Assembly (NCBI GenBank): GCA_035477595.1
Contig: DATIKM010000049.1
Location: 1-9,711 of the forward strand
Direction of reading: 5' to 3'
DNA: 9,711 nt
DNA from: DATIKM01 sp035477595
GTDB taxonomy: Bacteria > Armatimonadota > Chthonomonadetes > Chthonomonadales > CAJBBX01
How positions within the stretch are numbered: the first letter of the stretch is position 1; each line of letters begins with the position of its first letter. The translations under genes were made by a program, and so were the position numbers. Below, piece after piece: positions 6,851-9,711 of the stretch. The notes under the pieces are model-generated. The model had not been told where the DNA came from. It worked only from the letters and a program-made list of their open reading frames with translations, and searched no databases.

Positions 6851-7125
6851 ATGGCGAGGCCGCTGGCGCTCGCGACCGGCTGGTGGGCGGATCTGTCGCT
6901 GAACACTCTGACGGCGAAGCTGGGGTCGTGGGCTTACGACGGGCTGGAGGTGGCGTGCCGGACGATCGGCAACCATCTGGCGGGCCACGCGGCGCCGGAC
7001 GTAATCCATGAGCGGCACAGGGCGGCATGGACTGCGAGCACGGTGCCGCGGAGGCGGCAGGGCTCGTGAAGGGGGCAGACCTCAAGCCCTCCGCCGTGGC
7101 GTTCGACGCCGCGTTCGAGAAGTAG
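6851..7125 (+). pseudogene. Remnant of a sugar phosphate isomerase/epimerase (TIM-barrel) gene
   Basis: Three pieces of one xylose-isomerase-like TIM-barrel protein are recognisable. The N-terminal piece starts MARPLALATGWWADLSL and ends YDGLEVAC, the usual first strand and helix. An internal piece, NHLAGHAAPDVIHERH, resembles the family's NHLVGQAVCDxIDERH. In another frame, from 7027 to the TAG at 7123-7125, the C-terminal MDCEHGAAEAAG...PSAVAFDAAFEK is the normal end of such proteins. Roughly 30-40 residues are missing at the first junction, which stays in frame. About 200 are missing at the second, near 7018-7026, which shifts the frame. Frame one ends at TGA 7067-7069 after 72 residues. 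AGGAGG (6835-6840) still precedes the ATG. Intact relatives are about 330-350 residues. The position in the operon supports a former role with the two oxidoreductases. The family assignment is from memory of family sequences; a functional small protein is unlikely. Confidence 0.75.
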
Positions 7126-7149
7126 AGGCCGAGGCGCCGGGAGTGCGGA

Positions 7150-8517
7150 ATGCCCCTACGTGACGCGATCGTGCTCGCCGCCGGCGGTGGTGCGCGCATG
7201 TGGCCGTTCGCCACTGTGCGGAACAAGTGCGCCATGCCGGTGGGCAACGTTCCGAATGTGCGGCGCCTGGCGGATGCGCTGGCACGCGCCGGGGTCCAGC
7301 GCGTGGCAGTGGTTGTGGGCGCGCGGGCGGATTCGGTCCGGCGCGCGCTGCTGGCCAGTGCGCCCGAGGTGCGCTTTGTAGAGCAGCCAGCGGGGGGCGG
7401 CACGGCCGGGGCCGTCCTGGCGGGCATGCGTGCGCTCGATGCGGAGCGGTTCCTGGTCCTCTATGGCGACACCGTCGTGAGCGAGGCGGACCTGCGCGCC
7501 GTGATCGCCGCGGCAGGCGAGAACTCGTGCGCGGCGCTGGTGACCCCTATGCCCTCCGGCGAGGGATGGGCATGGTACGGCGCTAGGGTGCAGGGCGACT
7601 CGGTCATCGGCGTCGTCGGGCACGACGCGGAAGCCACGGAACGCCTGTGCGGCGTTCTGGCTCTCGATCGGTCGTACGCCGTGCATCTGGAGGCGTCGCC
7701 GGGCTACATGGCATGCGTGCCAGTGGGCGGCATGCCTCCACTCGAGCCGGACCTCTTCCAGGCGATCAACGACCGAGGAGCGCCGCTCGCGGCGGTGTGG
7801 TGCTCCCAGCCAGTCGTGGACATGGACAAGCCGTGGCACGTGCTGCAGGCGAACGCGCTGGCGGCGCAGTGGGAGTGTGCGGCGCTGGTGGAGAGCCGCA
7901 TAGACCCCTCGGCCCGAGTGCACGATGGCGCCGAGATCGACGGCGCCGTTGCGCTCGGGCCTGGCTCCGTGATCGGCAACCGGGTCGTCGTGCGCGGCCC
8001 GCTCATCGCCGGCGCGCACACGCGCATCGTGAACGGCGCCATCCTCGAGGGCGGCAACCTGGTGGGTGACCGCTGCCGCATCAGCGATTACTGCCTCCTC
8101 GGTTCCGACACGGTGGTGGGCCACGGCTGCATCGTGGGGCACGGCGCCGAGATGGACGGCGTGCTGTTCGACGGCGCCTACCTCTGGCACTACTGCGAGA
8201 TCAGCGGCGTGGTGGGCGCGTCGGTGGACATCGGCGCCGCGACCGTGTGCGGCACGCTCAGGTTCGACGACGGCCATGCGGAGCATCGGGTCGCCGGTCG
8301 GCGGGAGCGGCCGCGCGATGGCGCCAATGCCACGTACATCGGCGACTACTCGCGTACCGGCGTGAACGCGGTCACGATGCCGGGCGCGAAGATCGGCAGC
8401 TACGCGTGCGTGGGAGCGGGTGTCATCGTCTACGAGGATGTGCCGGACCGGACGCTCACGCTGCTTAAGCAGGAGACGATCCGCCGGCCCTGGGGGCCCG
8501 AGCGCTACGGTTGGTGA
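7150..8517 (+). CDS. Sugar-1-phosphate nucleotidyltransferase with left-handed beta-helix domain
   Basis: The 455-residue protein joins a nucleotidyltransferase domain (about 1-245) to hexapeptide-repeat left-handed beta-helix coils (about 250-440). The N-terminal signature LAAGGGARMWP (9-19) with K26 in RNKCAMPV binds the NTP. D107 in LYGDT is the expected metal-binding Asp. Such enzymes make NDP-sugars from sugar-1-phosphate and NTP in the cytoplasm for glycan synthesis. The repeat domain resembles that of archaeal-type bifunctional or glucose-1-phosphate enzymes, ending YIGDYSRTGVNAVTMPGAKIG. Compared with GlmU, the acetyltransferase His position appears to be N393, so acetyl transfer is doubtful. 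GGGAG (7139-7143) lies 6 nt before ATG 7150. The gene starts 24 nt after the isomerase remnant and is probably the last in the operon. The specific nucleotide and sugar cannot be told from the sequence. Confidence 0.9.
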   Translation: MPLRDAIVLAAGGGARMWPFATVRNKCAMPVGNVPNVRRLADALARAGVQRVAVVVGARADSVRRALLASAPEVRFVEQPAGGGTAGAVLAGMRALDAERFLVLYGDTVVSEADLRAVIAAAGENSCAALVTPMPSGEGWAWYGARVQGDSVIGVVGHDAEATERLCGVLALDRSYAVHLEASPGYMACVPVGGMPPLEPDLFQAINDRGAPLAAVWCSQPVVDMDKPWHVLQANALAAQWECAALVESRIDPSARVHDGAEIDGAVALGPGSVIGNRVVVRGPLIAGAHTRIVNGAILEGGNLVGDRCRISDYCLLGSDTVVGHGCIVGHGAEMDGVLFDGAYLWHYCEISGVVGASVDIGAATVCGTLRFDDGHAEHRVAGRRERPRDGANATYIGDYSRTGVNAVTMPGAKIGSYACVGAGVIVYEDVPDRTLTLLKQETIRRPWGPERYGW

Positions 8518-8529
8518 GGGTCGCCGGCA

Positions 8530-9603
8530 TCAGGCCGGGAGCCGGACCACCACACGCGACCGGCAGGCGACCGCGCGGCCCCGCGTCTCCACCACAACGG
8601 CGCTCCGGAAGATGTCGACGATGTCGGGATCGAACTGCGTGCCTGCGTGCTCCGTGAGCTGGGCGCACGCCGCGGCAGGGCTCAGGACGGGGCGATAGGG
8701 TCGCTCGCTCGTCATGGCCTCGTAGGCGTCCGCCACGGTGATGATGCGTGCCAGCAGCGGAATCTCGTCGCCGCACAGCCCGTCCGGATAGCCGTCGCCG
8801 TCAAACCGCTCGTGGTGGTGGCGGACGATGCTCGCGACGCACTCTAGTTGCGGCACCGCCTTGACGATGCTGTGCCCCGTGACTGGGTGCGAGCGCACCG
8901 ATTCCCATTCGAGATCGTCGAGCGCCCCGCCCTTGTTCAGCACGCAGTCGGGCACCCCTATCTTGCCCACGTCGTGGACGCGGGCCGCCATGTCGAGCGT
9001 TCGTTGCTCGGCGAGTGGCAGGGACATGGCCTCGCCAACTGCCGCTGCGAGCACCGTCACGCGCTCCGAGTGGCGGGCGGTGCACCTCTGCTTGGCGTCG
9101 ATGGTAGCGGCCAGCATACGGACCGACTGGAGCATGGTGCGCTCGCCGTCCTGCTGTGCCCGGTGCCTTTCGATGCGGGCTCTCTCGAGGTTGCGCTCGA
9201 TGACGATCGGCAGTGCTCCCACGGCGAACGGCTTGGTGATGAAATCGGCGGCGCCCTGCTGAAGCGCGGTGCGCGCGAGCTCAACGTGGGCATGGCCGGT
9301 GAGCAGGACGACGGGTATGTGCGGATGGGAGGCCCGGAGGGCGCGAGAGAGCGCGAGGCCATCCATGCCGTCCATCCTGACATCGGAGAGGACGAGGTCG
9401 CAGTCCTGGCGCTGCAGGAACGCCAGCGCCTGCTCGGCGCTCGGAACCGCAGAGACGCAGTAGCCACTGCAGCTCAGTGAGGTGTGGAGCAGGTCACGGA
9501 CCCAAGCTTCGTCGTCAACCACAAGGATGTGGGCACACGACCTCAGCTCGCTTGCAGTCGCCGCTGTGGGGACGGACAGCGGCCCTGCAGCAGGCTCGGC
9601 CAT
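8530..9603 (-). CDS. Response regulator with receiver and HD-GYP domains
   Basis: The 357-residue protein has an N-terminal receiver (about 24-140) with acidic pair D30/D31, phospho-acceptor D74 (SDVRMDGMDG), T102 and K124 (KPF). A short helical linker follows, then an HD-GYP domain (about 155-345). The HD-GYP set is complete: H178, H210-D211, K214, H239, H262-H263-H264-E265, GYP at 271-273 and D292 in VADAYEAMTS, with Glu in place of the common Asp in the latter motif. These domains hydrolyse cyclic-di-GMP in the cytoplasm, and phosphorylation probably gates the output. No histidine kinase is in view. ATG 9603 is chosen over the farther in-frame codon at 9663 because GGGAGG (9611-9616) lies 7 nt upstream and the longer frame would start inside the -35 box. 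It converges on the nucleotidyltransferase gene with a gap of 12 nt. Confidence 0.95.
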   Translation of the reverse strand: MAEPAAGPLSVPTAATASELRSCAHILVVDDEAWVRDLLHTSLSCSGYCVSAVPSAEQALAFLQRQDCDLVLSDVRMDGMDGLALSRALRASHPHIPVVLLTGHAHVELARTALQQGAADFITKPFAVGALPIVIERNLERARIERHRAQQDGERTMLQSVRMLAATIDAKQRCTARHSERVTVLAAAVGEAMSLPLAEQRTLDMAARVHDVGKIGVPDCVLNKGGALDDLEWESVRSHPVTGHSIVKAVPQLECVASIVRHHHERFDGDGYPDGLCGDEIPLLARIITVADAYEAMTSERPYRPVLSPAAACAQLTEHAGTQFDPDIVDIFRSAVVVETRGRAVACRSRVVVRLPA

Positions 9604-9634
9604 CAGAAGACCTCCCGCCTCGGGACTGTGGGGC

Positions 9635-9663
9635 AGTATACGTGCCTGGGCTCGCTTTGTCAA
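9635..9663 (-). promoter_or_regulatory. Near-consensus sigma70-type promoter of the HD-GYP gene
   Basis: On the minus strand a perfect TTGACA (9658-9663) and TATACT (9635-9640, five of six) are separated by the optimal 17 bp. Transcription would begin near 9627-9629, giving a leader of about 25 nt with GGGAGG at 9611-9616. This is the strongest promoter in the window and suggests substantial constitutive expression. It also rules out a start codon at 9663. Confidence 0.85.
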
Positions 9664-9711
9664 CGGTTTTCCGTGCCATTTTTAGAGTCATCTGGCGCTC
9701 CGCAACCGAAG

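Noticed and set aside
8524..8538. CCGGC-ATCAG-GCCGG hairpin at the convergent gene ends as a bidirectional terminator
   Set aside because: Only a 5-bp stem with no T tract on either side; likely chance in GC-rich sequence.
1..9711. CRISPR arrays, insertion sequences, tRNA or rRNA genes
   Set aside because: No regularly spaced repeats, no transposase-like protein and no recognised RNA gene were seen on either strand.

Overview
This window is high-GC bacterial DNA with Shine-Dalgarno-led genes and good sigma70/sigmaA-type promoters. The gene mix is a parallel beta-helix protein, tandem PDZ/S41 proteases, Gfo/Idh/MocA and SDR oxidoreductases, a xylose-isomerase-like TIM-barrel remnant, an archaeal-type sugar nucleotidyltransferase and an HD-GYP response regulator. 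That mix would fit Armatimonadota or a similar under-sampled phylum. The taxon is only a low-confidence guess, because no phylogenetic marker gene is present.

Layout. Positions 1-508 hold no supportable gene. A leaderless right-handed beta-helix protein runs leftward (509-1858). It shares a divergent promoter region (about 1859-2088) with a rightward pair of membrane-anchored PDZ/S41 tail-specific protease homologues (2089-3444 and 3464-4822). The second has the full S41 Ser/Lys/Gln set. The first aligns to it without gaps across the active site but has Asn and Asp where the catalytic Ser and Lys should be, so it is very probably a pseudoprotease. A perfect 11-bp hairpin at 4858-4883 follows the pair.

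A second rightward block (4985-8517) looks like a sugar-metabolism operon. It holds a Gfo/Idh/MocA dehydrogenase, an SDR oxidoreductase whose catalytic YxxxK is replaced by SxxxR, and the wreck of a sugar phosphate isomerase/epimerase gene (6851-7125). That remnant keeps its start, its ribosome binding site and its last codons but has lost most of its middle. The block ends with a sugar-1-phosphate nucleotidyltransferase carrying left-handed beta-helix repeats. It meets, tail to tail with a 12-nt gap, a leftward receiver/HD-GYP response regulator (8530-9603) with a near-consensus promoter (9635-9663).

How the genes work together. The oxidoreductases and the lost isomerase probably acted on the same sugar or polyol, with the nucleotidyltransferase activating a sugar phosphate. 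The live/dead protease pair probably acts as one unit at the cell envelope. The HD-GYP protein is an orphan regulator of cyclic-di-GMP turnover. The most notable observations are the dead/live S41 tandem and the twice-deleted isomerase gene inside an otherwise intact operon.
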